Of a stretch of DNA of 64,000 nucleotides, positions 15,724 to 24,485 are shown in pieces (the stretch's first letter is position 1; each line of letters opens with the position of its first letter). The notes beneath the pieces were generated by a model. That model saw only the letters and a list, made by a program, of their open reading frames with translations, had not been told where the DNA came from and did no database searches. The position numbers and the translations under genes were made by a program. Source of the stretch: Roseomonas indoligenes (GTDB lineage: Bacteria; Pseudomonadota; Alphaproteobacteria; Acetobacterales; Acetobacteraceae); contig NZ_JAGIZA010000001.1 in assembly GCF_017813365.1 (NCBI RefSeq), forward strand, positions 186,001 to 250,000, in the 5' to 3' direction.

Positions 15724-17465
15724 GCCGCGCCCTCCGCCGGCACGCGGACCGTGAAGCGCGCCCCGCCGCCGGGCGCGTCGTCCACGGCGATGCTGCCGTG
15801 ATGGGCCTGCACCACGGTATAGGCGATGGAGAGGCCCAGCCCCGTGCCCGCACCAACGGGCTTGGTCGTGAAGAAGGGCTCGAAGATGCGCGCGCGGATC
15901 GCCTCCGGCACGCCGGTGCCGGAGTCGCTCACCTCGATCACGTAGTCGTCGCCGTCCAGCCGCGTCGCCACGCGGATATGGCCCGGTCCCTGGATCGCAT
16001 CCGCCGCGTTGCCGACGATGTTCATCACCACTTGGTTGAGAAGGGCCGGGGAGCATCGCAGGATTCGCGGCGCCTGGAAGTCCTGCACGACCACGATCCG
16101 GTCAGAGAGCTTGTGGGTCAGCAAGGCCAGCACGGTGGAGATCGCTTCCGGAACGTCCACTTCCTGCGCGCCGCCCTCCTCCATGCGGGAGAAGCGGCGG
16201 AGGTTGGAGACCAGCTCCTGGATCCGCCGCAGCCCGACCGCCATCGATTCGGCGCGCTGCACGGCCTTGCCCACGGCCTTCGCGGCTTCCGGGTCCCCGG
16301 CCACGCGCGGGGCCAGCCCGTCCAGCAGACGCGTCACCGTGCCCTGATGCGCCAGGATGAAAGCGAGGGGGTTGTTGATCTCGTGCGCGATGCCCGCCAC
16401 CAACTCGCCGAGGGAGGCCATCTTCGCTGCCTGCACCAGCTTGCCCTGGGTGTCGCGAAGGGCGTGGTTGGCGGCCCCCAATTCTGCGTTCGCCCGCTCC
16501 AGCGCATCGGCTAGCGCCGCGCGCGCCTCGGCGGAGGCGGCCTCGGCCCGCGCGCGTTCCACCTCACGCAACCGCTCGCGCAGCGCGGCCTCGATCCGGC
16601 GGTTTTCCTCGCGCAGCAGCTTGCGGCGGACCAGGGCGCGCACGCGCAGCCGGATCGCCTCACCCACCGCCTCGGCGGGCAGGACGTCGTCGGCCCCGGC
16701 CTCGAAGGCAGCCACGGGGCTGGCCCGCGCGCCCTCCAGCGCCACGATCCGGAAGGCAGCGTCCGCGTCGCCGGCCCGCGCCGCATCGGCGGACCGGATC
16801 GCGTCCAGGCGCCGGCACAGCGCCAGGCCCTCCGGCCCGAGCCCGGCGAGGTTGATCAGCACCCCGTCCCACCCCTCGCGGCCCGCTGCGGCCTCCGCCC
16901 CGGCGCTGTCCACCGCTTCCACGCTGTCCCCGTCCGCGGCGAGGAGGGAGGAAAGCCAAAGGCGGTGCGTCGGGCCGTCATCCACCAGCAGCAGCCGAGC
17001 CCGGCGGAAACCGGTGCCGGGGGAATCCGGCATGTCCTCGGCATCGCTGCGGCGGAGCAGGGCGCGGAGCCGGGCCAGGATCAGCTCCCGCCCTGCCGAT
17101 TTCGGGGCATAGGCGTCGGCGCCGCTCTCCAGTCCCTGGCGCTCCAGGTCCGCGCCGCCGCCGCCATCCCCGGCATCGGTCAGCATCAGCACGGGAAGGG
17201 CGCGGGCACGCACGTTCAGCCGGATGCGGCGCACCAGCTCGTCGCCGTTCATGCCGGGCAGGTGGTAGTCGGCGATCACCAGGGCGGGCAGGGGGCCGTT
17301 CAGCCCGTCCAGCGCCGCCTCCGCCGTCGCGGCGCGCGTCACGGCGAAGCCATCCGCCTCCAGCATCCGGCGGAGCTGGAGGGCCTGGGTCTCGGAATCC
17401 TCGACCAGGAGGATGCGCGGGACCTCATCCCGGTTCCCGGCCTGCCATGCGGCCCCGGCGCTCAC
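15720..17465 (-). CDS. CheS-like sensor kinase, REC-REC-HisKA-HATPase, 581 aa
   Basis: Cytoplasmic histidine kinase controlled by two N-terminal receivers. REC1 (residues ~16-138) has Asp66 in VIADYHLPGMNG and Lys122 in APKSAG. REC2 (~156-280) keeps the fold (LLLVDDGPTHRLWL) but has Asn205 (GVLINLAGLG) at the acceptor position and LPAEA where the conserved Lys should be, so it cannot be phosphorylated normally. A coiled coil (~285-345) leads to HisKA with His361 in GIAHEINNPLAF and HATPase_c ending GTGLGLSIAYTVV. From memory, the Rhodospirillum centenum Che3 cluster has a kinase of this design, CheS3, that receives signal from CheA3. The GTG start overlaps the cheB stop and its own stop overlaps the next start. 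Confidence 0.92.
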   Translation of the reverse strand: MSAGAAWQAGNRDEVPRILLVEDSETQALQLRRMLEADGFAVTRAATAEAALDGLNGPLPALVIADYHLPGMNGDELVRRIRLNVRARALPVLMLTDAGDGGGGADLERQGLESGADAYAPKSAGRELILARLRALLRRSDAEDMPDSPGTGFRRARLLLVDDGPTHRLWLSSLLAADGDSVEAVDSAGAEAAAGREGWDGVLINLAGLGPEGLALCRRLDAIRSADAARAGDADAAFRIVALEGARASPVAAFEAGADDVLPAEAVGEAIRLRVRALVRRKLLREENRRIEAALRERLREVERARAEAASAEARAALADALERANAELGAANHALRDTQGKLVQAAKMASLGELVAGIAHEINNPLAFILAHQGTVTRLLDGLAPRVAGDPEAAKAVGKAVQRAESMAVGLRRIQELVSNLRRFSRMEEGGAQEVDVPEAISTVLALLTHKLSDRIVVVQDFQAPRILRCSPALLNQVVMNIVGNAADAIQGPGHIRVATRLDGDDYVIEVSDSGTGVPEAIRARIFEPFFTTKPVGAGTGLGLSIAYTVVQAHHGSIAVDDAPGGGARFTVRVPAEGAA

Positions 17466-18541
17466 TTCGGTCGCACGCCCGTCTCGGTCCCACCCGCCGC
17501 TTTCGCCAGGCGCGGACCGATGAGGTCCAGCGGCAGCAGGGACGAGACCCCACCCAGCCGCACCGCCGCCGCCGGCATGCCATAGACCACGGCGGTCGTC
17601 TCATCCTCCGCCAGCGTCAGGCCGCCGGCATTCCGCAAGGCGGTCAGTCCGCGCGCCCCGTCCTCGCCCATTCCCGTCAGCAGGATGCCCATGCCGCGCG
17701 GCCCGAGGTTGCGGGCCATGGTCTGGAACAGCACGTCCGCCGCCGGGCGCTGCCCGCCCACGGGCGGGGCCTCGCTGACCTGCATCAGCCCGCCGGCGGT
17801 GATGCCGAGATGCCGGTCCCCCGGCGCCACGTAGACATGGCCGGCACGGGGCAGGATGCGGTCCTGCGCGAGGGTCACGCGCGGCGCCACCAGCCCGTCC
17901 AGCCAGGCGGCGAAGCCCTCCATGAAGGGGGCACCCATGTGCTGCACCACCAGCACCGGCACGGGAAAGTCCGCCGGCAGCGCCCCCAGCACCCGTGCCA
18001 GGGCCGGCGGCCCGCCGGTGGAGGCGCCGATCCCCACCAGCGCGGGCTGGGCCGGTGCGGGAAGGGGGGCGAAGTGGCGCGGCGTAGGGAGGGGCGCGGA
18101 AAGGCTTCCCGCCCGGCGCCGGATCACCGGCACCTGGCTCATGATGTAGAGCTGCGTGCAGATCCCCTCCGCCGCCCGCTCCCACCCCTCGCGCCCGGGG
18201 CCGAGCGGCTTCTCCACCACGGTCAGCGCCCCCGCCCGCAGCGCGTTCATGGAGATGCGGAGCCCCCGTTCCTCCACTGCATCGGCGATCACGACGATCG
18301 GGGTGGGGTGTTCCGCCATGATGCGGCGGGTGGCCTCCAGCCCATCGATCCCGGGCAGGCGGATATCCATGGAGATCACGTCCGGCCGCACTCGCGCGAT
18401 CTCCGCCAGCGCCTCCTCGGCCGAGGGCACGGCGGCGGCCAGCTGCAGACGGGGATCGCGCGAGACGATGTGCGACAGCAACTGCCGCACCACGAGGCTG
18501 TCCTCCACGATCATCACGCGCACGGGTGACGCCAAGGGCAC
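17462..18541 (-). CDS. cheB: CheB protein-glutamate methylesterase/deamidase, 359 aa
   Basis: Removes methyl groups from the chemoreceptor (adaptation). The N-terminal receiver (residues ~6-125) has Asp59 in ISMDIRLPGIDG and Lys111 in VVEKPLG. The C-terminal methylesterase has Ser174 in IGASTGGP, His201 in VVQHMG and Asp294 in TGMGEDGARG, the complete triad. The DRHLGI and GQRPAADVLF segments are also normal. GTG start at 18541, one base after the cheA stop. Receiver identity implies regulation by CheA. The stop overlaps the start of the REC-REC kinase gene by GTGA. Confidence 0.96.
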   Translation of the reverse strand: MPLASPVRVMIVEDSLVVRQLLSHIVSRDPRLQLAAAVPSAEEALAEIARVRPDVISMDIRLPGIDGLEATRRIMAEHPTPIVVIADAVEERGLRISMNALRAGALTVVEKPLGPGREGWERAAEGICTQLYIMSQVPVIRRRAGSLSAPLPTPRHFAPLPAPAQPALVGIGASTGGPPALARVLGALPADFPVPVLVVQHMGAPFMEGFAAWLDGLVAPRVTLAQDRILPRAGHVYVAPGDRHLGITAGGLMQVSEAPPVGGQRPAADVLFQTMARNLGPRGMGILLTGMGEDGARGLTALRNAGGLTLAEDETTAVVYGMPAAAVRLGGVSSLLPLDLIGPRLAKAAGGTETGVRPK

Positions 18542-18542
18542 C

Positions 18543-20777
18543 TCAGATCAGCTGGCCGATGGTGGCCAGGAGAGCCTGGCCGTCGAAGCCCTGCTTCGTC
18601 AGGTAGGCGCTGGCGCCCAGCTCCATGCCCCGCTGCACGTCGCCGGGGCTGTCGCGGGAGGTCATGAGGATCACCGGAAGCTCCGCCAGATGCGGATCCG
18701 CCCTGATGGCTTCGATAAGCCCGAACCCGTCCATCCGCGGCATTTCGACGTCGGCGAGCACGAGGTCAACCGATGCGCCGGGTTCGCGCAGAGAGTTGAG
18801 CGCGTCCACCCCATCCACCGCCAGGGTCACGCGATAGCCGCCGGCCTCCAGGATGCTGCGCTCCAGCGTGCGGGTGGTGATGGAATCGTCCACCACCAGG
18901 ATGTGGCGCCGCCGCTGCGGCGCGGCCGGCGCGGGCCGGGCGGCGCCGGGGCGGGCGGTGTAGGGACGCGCCGCCTCCCGCAGCCCGCGGTCAAGCAGCC
19001 CGTCCGGGCGCAGCACCAGGGCCACCGCCTCGTCCTCCAGCAGGGCGGCGCCGGAGACGAGGGCCGTGTCCAGGCCGGGCGCGTCCACCTCCGTCACCAC
19101 CAGGCTGCGCGCGTCCCGCAGGGCGGCGACCGTCAGCGCCAGCCGCGCCCCGCCGCGGGCCAGCAGCACGGCGGGAACGGGGCCCGCCGCCGGCTCCTCT
19201 GCCCGGCCGATCAGGGAAGCCAGGGAGGCGAGTGGAACCAGCGCCTCCCCGCCCTCCAGCGCTAGCCGAGCGACGGGCCGCCCCTCGGCGGCGAAGATGG
19301 CGTCGGGATTGATCCGCAGCAGTGGCCCCACCGTCACCAGCCCGTTGCCGCCGGGCAGGCCGAGCACCTGCCCGCCCGCCTCCACCAGAAGCAGGGAGCG
19401 CCGGCCGGTGGAGGGGGGGAGGGCGATGACCACCTCCGCACCCCCGCCCGGCCTGGGGCGCAGCGCCGCGCCGCCATGCAGGGCCACCGCCGCCTCCGCC
19501 ACCACGGAAAGCCCCATGCCGCGGCCGGAGAGCCGGTCCACCTCAGTGGCCGTGGAAAAGCCCGGCTCGAAGACAAGGGCGAGGAGGGAATCGGCCGAGG
19601 GCGGGGGCGCGCCCGGCGCGCGGGGCGCCAGCAGGCCGCGGAGGACCGCCGTCGCCTCGATGGCGGACAGGTCCGGCCCAGGGCCGTTGTCCCACACCGT
19701 CACGGCAAGCCCGCCGCCCGTGGCGGCCACGCGCAGCCCGATTTCCGCCCGCCGCCCGTCCCGCGGCGCGCCGTGGCCGAGGGCGTTTCGCAGCAGGTGC
19801 AGCACCGGGTCCTTCAGCGCCTGCAGCACGCGACGTTCCGCCTGGATCTCCAGCCCCTCGGTGCGGACCGTCACCTCGCGCCCTGCCTCCCGCGCCATCT
19901 CCCGCGCGGCGGCAGCGAGGGGGCCGAGCACGGTCGCGGCGGGGACCAGGGCGATGGCCTCCACCTCCTCCTGCAGGGCGGCGGCGGCGCGGTCCAGCGC
20001 GTCCTCCATCGCCCGCCCCTGGCGGGAGAGACCGGCGAGATGGCGCACCGCCTCGCCAAGCGCCGCGTCGAAGCCGCGCAGCCGGGGGGCAAGGGCGGGA
20101 TCGGCCGGAAGGGCGGCGCGCAGCCCGTCCCAGCCCCGGCGCAGGGCGCGAAACTCCGCTTCCAGCCCGCGCAGCCCGGCGATGGTGGAATCCTGGCGCC
20201 CGATCAGGGCCTTCAGCCCGTGCATGGCGGCGGAGAGGCGCTCCACCCGCGCCGCCTCCACCCGCAGGTGACCCTCGCCAGGTGCTGCGGGGGCTGCGGC
20301 GGCCGGCGCGGGGGCGGGCGTCTCCGCCGCATCGGCCGCGGCCGGTGGCTGGGGCAACGGCGGCGCGGCCAGGGGTGGGGCGGGGGCGCCGTCCAGCGCT
20401 GCCAGCACGGTCTCCACCGACGGTGCCTCCACCCCGGCCGCCATCGCGGACGCGGCCGATTCGATCGCGTCCAGCCCGCGGTGCAGCAGGGCCAGGATGG
20501 CCGGGGCGAGATGCGCCGGGCCGCCGGCGGCCGCGTCCATCTCCCGCGCCAGCAGCGATTCCACGCGATGCGCCACGGCCTCGAGCCCGGGCAGGTCAAC
20601 GGCGCGGGCGGCGCCCTTCAGGGAATGCGCGCGGCGGAACACCTCGCGCAGCGCCGCGGGCTCCAGCGCCACGGCACCGTCCGCATCCTCCGCGGCCAGG
20701 GCCTCGCGGATGGCGCCCAGGTGCTCGCGGTGCTCGGCCGCGAAGGCCGCCAGCAACTCCGCCCGGAAGTCGGACAC
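18543..20777 (-). CDS. cheA: hybrid chemotaxis kinase CheA with C-terminal receiver, 744 aa
   Basis: Central kinase of the array. The HPt domain has phospho-acceptor His51 in RRAHSLKGAARAV. An Ala/Pro-rich linker (~130-170) replaces a clear CheY-binding P2 domain. Dimerisation and HATPase domains follow, with N-box HLLRNALGHGAP (~327-338), DNGPG and SGRGMGLSVV. Then come a CheW-like P5 domain and a receiver with Asp676 in VLADVEMPRMDG and Lys in YLTKQG. CheA-REC fusions of this kind are typical of non-flagellar chemosensory systems such as Wsp and Che3. GTG start at 20777, 16 bases after the receptor stop. The fused receiver may act as phosphate sink or relay. Confidence 0.95.
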   Translation of the reverse strand: MSDFRAELLAAFAAEHREHLGAIREALAAEDADGAVALEPAALREVFRRAHSLKGAARAVDLPGLEAVAHRVESLLAREMDAAAGGPAHLAPAILALLHRGLDAIESAASAMAAGVEAPSVETVLAALDGAPAPPLAAPPLPQPPAAADAAETPAPAPAAAAPAAPGEGHLRVEAARVERLSAAMHGLKALIGRQDSTIAGLRGLEAEFRALRRGWDGLRAALPADPALAPRLRGFDAALGEAVRHLAGLSRQGRAMEDALDRAAAALQEEVEAIALVPAATVLGPLAAAAREMAREAGREVTVRTEGLEIQAERRVLQALKDPVLHLLRNALGHGAPRDGRRAEIGLRVAATGGGLAVTVWDNGPGPDLSAIEATAVLRGLLAPRAPGAPPPSADSLLALVFEPGFSTATEVDRLSGRGMGLSVVAEAAVALHGGAALRPRPGGGAEVVIALPPSTGRRSLLLVEAGGQVLGLPGGNGLVTVGPLLRINPDAIFAAEGRPVARLALEGGEALVPLASLASLIGRAEEPAAGPVPAVLLARGGARLALTVAALRDARSLVVTEVDAPGLDTALVSGAALLEDEAVALVLRPDGLLDRGLREAARPYTARPGAARPAPAAPQRRRHILVVDDSITTRTLERSILEAGGYRVTLAVDGVDALNSLREPGASVDLVLADVEMPRMDGFGLIEAIRADPHLAELPVILMTSRDSPGDVQRGMELGASAYLTKQGFDGQALLATIGQLI

Positions 20778-20793
20778 GCCCGGCGCCCCGCTC

Positions 20794-22464
20794 TCAGATG
20801 CGGTAGCGATCGGCCAGCCGGACCAACCCCTGGCTCAGCTCGCCCATGTTCGCCGCCGCCTGGTCCAGCTGCCGCGTGCCGGCCGCCGTCTGCTGGCTGG
20901 CCTGGCGGATGTTGGACAGCGCCCCCATCACCTGCTCGATTCCGAGTTGCTGCTGGTTCGTGCTGGCGACGATCTGCTGGAAGGTCTGCACCGCCTCCTG
21001 CACGCTGGCGGTGATCTCGCGGATGGTCTTGTGGCTCTGCGCCGTGCGCTCGCGCCCGGCGGCGGCGCGCTTCACCGCCTCCTCCGTCAGCATGACGGAG
21101 GAATTGATGCCGCGCTGGATATCGCCGAGGTTGGCGCGCACCTGCGCCGTCGCCTCCTTCGCCTGGTCGGCGAGCGATTTCAGCTCGGCCGCCACCACGG
21201 CGAAGCTGCGGCCCTGCTCGCCGGCCGCCGCCGCCTCGATCGCGGCGTTCAGCGCGAGGAGGTGGCTGCGCTCGGAGATGTCGTTCACCGTCGCGGTGAT
21301 CTCGCCGATGGCCTGGGTCTTCTCGCTCAGCGCCACGATGTTCTCGGCCACGCGCTCCGCCTGCTCGCGGATGTTGTCCATGGCGCGCACCGTCTCCTCC
21401 ACCGCGCGCAGCCCGCCGTCGCTGGTTCGGACGGTGGCCTGGGCGGCGGCGATCACCTCCTGCGCGCGCTTGCCGATCTGGCTGCCGGAATGGGTGATCT
21501 CGTCCACGGTCGCGGCCGTCTCCTGCACCGCGGCCAGCTGCTCCTCCACGGATGCGGCCTGCTCCTGCGTGCTGGCGCGGATCTCGGCGGTCGCGGCGTC
21601 CAGCTGGTGGGTGGCGTCGCGGCTCTGGCGGGCCAGGTCGCGCAGCCCCGCCACCATGGCGTTCAGCGTCTCGCCCAGGCGGCCGAACTCGTCGCGCCCC
21701 TCCCGCGCCGGCGTGCCGGAAAGGTCGCCGCGGCCGATGCGCTGCACGAACTCGACCAGGGTCTCCAGCGGCCTCGCGATGGCGCGGCGCACGAGGAGGG
21801 TGACGGCCACCGCGAGCAGGACCGCCAGCCCCATGCCGCCGAGGATCAGCACGCGGGAACGCTCCGAGATCTCGTCCAGCCGCTGCTGCCCGATCGCCCC
21901 CAGGCGCTCCATCGCCGCGTCCACCCGGTCCAGCGACTGGTCCAGCTCCGTCGCGCTCTCGGCCACGCCGGGCTCGGCGGCCAGCACGGCGTTCACGTCA
22001 TCGGCGGTAAGGGAGCGGAGCTTCGCCTCCACCCGGTCCCGGTGGCGCTGAAGGGCGGCGTTCACCTCGTTCAGCGCGGCGACCACGCGCTGCCAGGCCT
22101 CCAGCCGATCCTGCGCGACGGCGGTGGCGGCGAAGCCCTGTGCCGTCGTGATCGCGTTGTTCAGCAGCGTCGCCATGCGGGCGCTGCCCTGCTGCCAGTC
22201 CGCCGTGGGCACGGTGGCCGGGGCGGCCTCCGGCGCCGCGCGCCGGCCGAGATAGGCGATCATGATGCGCGACCGCGTGTTGCGCAGGTTGATCTGCGCG
22301 TTCCGCACGTCGTCCACCTGGCGCGCGACGCTGCCGTCGCGCATCGCGACCAGGCGGGTGGAATCCCGCACCGTCTCGAACTGGTCCAGGCTCCAGAAGC
22401 CCAGCAGGATGGTCAGCAGCGTCAGCGCGACGAAGCCCAGCAGGGCGCGGTTCGTGATGGACAC
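20794..22464 (-). CDS. methyl-accepting chemotaxis protein, 556 aa
   Basis: Transmembrane chemoreceptor and the probable input of this operon. TM1 is at about residues 8-26 (RALLGFVALTLLTILLGF). A helical periplasmic sensor of ~175 residues follows, probably a four-helix-bundle type. TM2 is at ~205-225 (LILGGMGLAVLLAVAVTLLV), then a HAMP domain (ARPLETLVEFVQRIGRGD) and a long cytoplasmic hairpin. The signalling tip DISERSHLLALNAAIEAAAA with GEQGRSFAVVAAELKSLAD is recognisable. No CheR-tethering pentapeptide is at the C-terminus (ends LADRYRI). GTG start at 22464, 5 bases after the CheW gene. The ligand is unknown. Confidence 0.95.
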   Translation of the reverse strand: MSITNRALLGFVALTLLTILLGFWSLDQFETVRDSTRLVAMRDGSVARQVDDVRNAQINLRNTRSRIMIAYLGRRAAPEAAPATVPTADWQQGSARMATLLNNAITTAQGFAATAVAQDRLEAWQRVVAALNEVNAALQRHRDRVEAKLRSLTADDVNAVLAAEPGVAESATELDQSLDRVDAAMERLGAIGQQRLDEISERSRVLILGGMGLAVLLAVAVTLLVRRAIARPLETLVEFVQRIGRGDLSGTPAREGRDEFGRLGETLNAMVAGLRDLARQSRDATHQLDAATAEIRASTQEQAASVEEQLAAVQETAATVDEITHSGSQIGKRAQEVIAAAQATVRTSDGGLRAVEETVRAMDNIREQAERVAENIVALSEKTQAIGEITATVNDISERSHLLALNAAIEAAAAGEQGRSFAVVAAELKSLADQAKEATAQVRANLGDIQRGINSSVMLTEEAVKRAAAGRERTAQSHKTIREITASVQEAVQTFQQIVASTNQQQLGIEQVMGALSNIRQASQQTAAGTRQLDQAAANMGELSQGLVRLADRYRI

Positions 22465-22469
22465 GCGGG

Positions 22470-23066
22470 TCAGGCTCCGTGTGCGTCTGGAGGTGTGGAA
22501 GGCGCGGCATAGGACCGCAGGAGACGGTCGAGGTCGAGCACCGCGAGGACGGCGCCGGTTTCCGGCAGCAGCGCGTGGAAGGCCACCGCGCCGCCCGGGC
22601 TGGCGGGGGCGCGCTCCGGCGGCAGGGGCTGGGGCTCGGCGGCGGAGAGGGCGCGGGCGACGCGCAGCGCCAGGCGCCGTCCCCCGGGGCCGGGCCGCAG
22701 CAGCACGTCGTGCCCGCCGCCTTCCGGTGCATCGCCGGGGGAAGGGGCGTCCGGCACGGCGCCCGTCAGCGCGGCAAGGTCGAGCACGGCGTAGAGGCGC
22801 CCGGCACGGGCGCGCAGCCCCAGCATGGCGGCCGGGGCGCCGGGCAGCGGGCAGGGCGGCTCCGCCGGCAGCACCTCCGCCACCCGGGAAAGGGGAAGTC
22901 CGAAGTTCTCCGCCCCAACGGCGATCAGCAGCACGGGCGCGCCCCGGGGCGGCTCCGGGGCGCCGCGCCGGGCCAGGGCCTCGGCGCGCTCCTCCAGCAG
23001 CCGCGCCGTGCGCGCCTCGCCGATGGCGCCGAGGATCGTCGGGTCGGGCAGGAAGCGCAGCACCAT
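22470..23066 (-). CDS. cheW: CheW-like coupling protein, 198 aa
   Basis: Adaptor linking receptor and CheA. After an N-terminal extension of ~40 residues (helix with ARTARLLEERAEALARR) the CheW domain follows: PVLLIAVGAENFGLPLSRVAEVLP, then AAMLGLRARAGRLYAVLDLAAL and the C-terminal TGAVLAVLDLDRLL. It is longer than flagellar CheW (~160 aa). The ATG shares one base with the cheR stop (TGATG). One of two CheW proteins in the operon, as in Wsp- and Che3-type systems. Confidence 0.88.
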   Translation of the reverse strand: MVLRFLPDPTILGAIGEARTARLLEERAEALARRGAPEPPRGAPVLLIAVGAENFGLPLSRVAEVLPAEPPCPLPGAPAAMLGLRARAGRLYAVLDLAALTGAVPDAPSPGDAPEGGGHDVLLRPGPGGRRLALRVARALSAAEPQPLPPERAPASPGGAVAFHALLPETGAVLAVLDLDRLLRSYAAPSTPPDAHGA

Positions 23067-24478
23067 CAGCCCACCCCCCCTGGCCTCGGTTCCAGGTGGT
23101 GCCGCGCGAGGGCGAGCAGGGTTTCCGCCGTCATCCCGTCCCCTTCCTCCAGCACGGTGTCGCCGGGCAGGGCGCGGGCCAGCCGCGCCGCATTCGCCAC
23201 GCTGCGACGCCCCGCCGCTTCGGCCCCCCGGTCCAGCAGCAGCAGGCCCAGTTGGTAGTGCGCCGCCACGAAGCCCTTGTCGAGGTAGAGGGCGCGCCGA
23301 AGCGCCGCCTCCGCTTCTCCCGGCTCTCCCAGGCCGCGGGCAACGAGGGCATCCAGGTAATGCAGCGGCGCCGCGGTGGGGTGGGCCTCCAGTCCCGCGC
23401 GCAGCGTGGTCCGGGCATCGTCCAGCGCGCCCGAATCCGCCTCCGCCCTGGCCCGCCCGATGACCGCGGGGAGGTCGCTGGCCGCAGGGGCGCTGGGGCC
23501 GGCGGGCGCGGCCGGCAGGACCGGCAGGGGATGCGGCGGCGGCAGGAGGGGCTGCCAGGGCTGCGGGTCCGGCACCGCCGGCTCCATTGCCTCGGGGATG
23601 GGGGAGGGACGGTCCGGCGGTGTGCCCCGGAGGGGGCGCCAGGCCGTGGCGCCGGAGAGGGTCGCTGCCTCCAGGAAGGCGCCGTAGGCCGGGTCGGGCT
23701 CTGCATGGCCCAGCAGCAGCCAGCCATCCGGCACCAGGCGACCGGCCAGGGCCCGCACCATCTCCGGCACCCCGGCGCGATCGAAATAGATCAGCACGTT
23801 GCGGCAGAGGATCAGGTCGAAATCCGTCATGCCCAGGGGCAGCGTGCCGTCCAGCAGCCCTAGCAGGTTCTGCCGCTCGAAGCGCACCGTGCCGCGGTTT
23901 TCCGGGCGGAGCTGCCAGGCCCGGCCGCCATCCACGGGAAGGAAATCGCGCTGCCGCTCCGCCGCCTGCATCCCGCGCAGCGCCCAGGGGGAGAAGCGGG
24001 CGGCGCGGGCGGCGACCAGCGCCGCCTCGCTGATATCCGTCCCAAGGATGGAGATGCTCCAGGCCCTGTGCTCCGCCCCCAGCAGCCGGCGGAGGAGGAT
24101 CGCAAGGGAATAGGGCTCCGCCCCCGTGGAGCAGCCGGCGGACCAGATCCGCAGGCGCCGCGCCTCCGTCCGCCGCGCGATGAGACCGGGCAGGATGCTG
24201 TCCCGCAGCGCCGCGAACTGGCGGGCGTCTCGGAAGAAAAAGGTCTCGCCGATGGTGATGGCAGATTCCAGGGCGGCCCACTCCGCCTCGCCCTCCGCCG
24301 GGTCGCGCAGCAGGGCGGCGTAGCCCGCGGAGTCGCCGGCGCCGGTGGCGCGGATCCGGGCCCGCACCCGTTCCCAGAGGGCGGCGTCCTTGTCCTCGTA
24401 ATAGGCGTGGCCAGTGCGGGCGATGATCAGGCGCTTGAGGGGCGCGAAGGCCTCGTCCGGCCGGGGCGCGTCGCTCAT
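23066..24478 (-). CDS. cheR: CheR methyltransferase fused to TPR repeats, 470 aa
   Basis: S-adenosylmethionine-dependent glutamate methyltransferase for the chemoreceptor. Residues ~1-75 form the CheR N-domain; the SAM-binding region shows ITIGETFFFRD, RIWSAGCSTGAEPYSLA and DLILCRNVLIYFD. After a Pro-rich linker (~285-330, PLLPPPHPLPVLPAAP), two to three TPR-like helical repeats (~340-440, PLHYLDALVARGLGEPGEAE, then FVAAHYQLGLLLLDRG) complete the protein. CheR-TPR fusions (WspC type) are characteristic of alternative chemosensory systems and may allow pentapeptide-independent receptor recognition. Second gene of the operon, 7 bases after the first CheW. Confidence 0.95.
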   Translation of the reverse strand: MSDAPRPDEAFAPLKRLIIARTGHAYYEDKDAALWERVRARIRATGAGDSAGYAALLRDPAEGEAEWAALESAITIGETFFFRDARQFAALRDSILPGLIARRTEARRLRIWSAGCSTGAEPYSLAILLRRLLGAEHRAWSISILGTDISEAALVAARAARFSPWALRGMQAAERQRDFLPVDGGRAWQLRPENRGTVRFERQNLLGLLDGTLPLGMTDFDLILCRNVLIYFDRAGVPEMVRALAGRLVPDGWLLLGHAEPDPAYGAFLEAATLSGATAWRPLRGTPPDRPSPIPEAMEPAVPDPQPWQPLLPPPHPLPVLPAAPAGPSAPAASDLPAVIGRARAEADSGALDDARTTLRAGLEAHPTAAPLHYLDALVARGLGEPGEAEAALRRALYLDKGFVAAHYQLGLLLLDRGAEAAGRRSVANAARLARALPGDTVLEEGDGMTAETLLALARHHLEPRPGGVG

Positions 24479-24485
24479 GCGGCGA

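Noticed and set aside
13861-15801. Open plus-strand frame of 646 codons
   Set aside because: Antisense to the hybrid histidine kinase; composition of a shadow frame.
20497-22512. Open frame of 671 codons on the plus strand
   Set aside because: Antisense to the MCP gene, whose domains are unmistakable; His/Leu/Arg-biased shadow.
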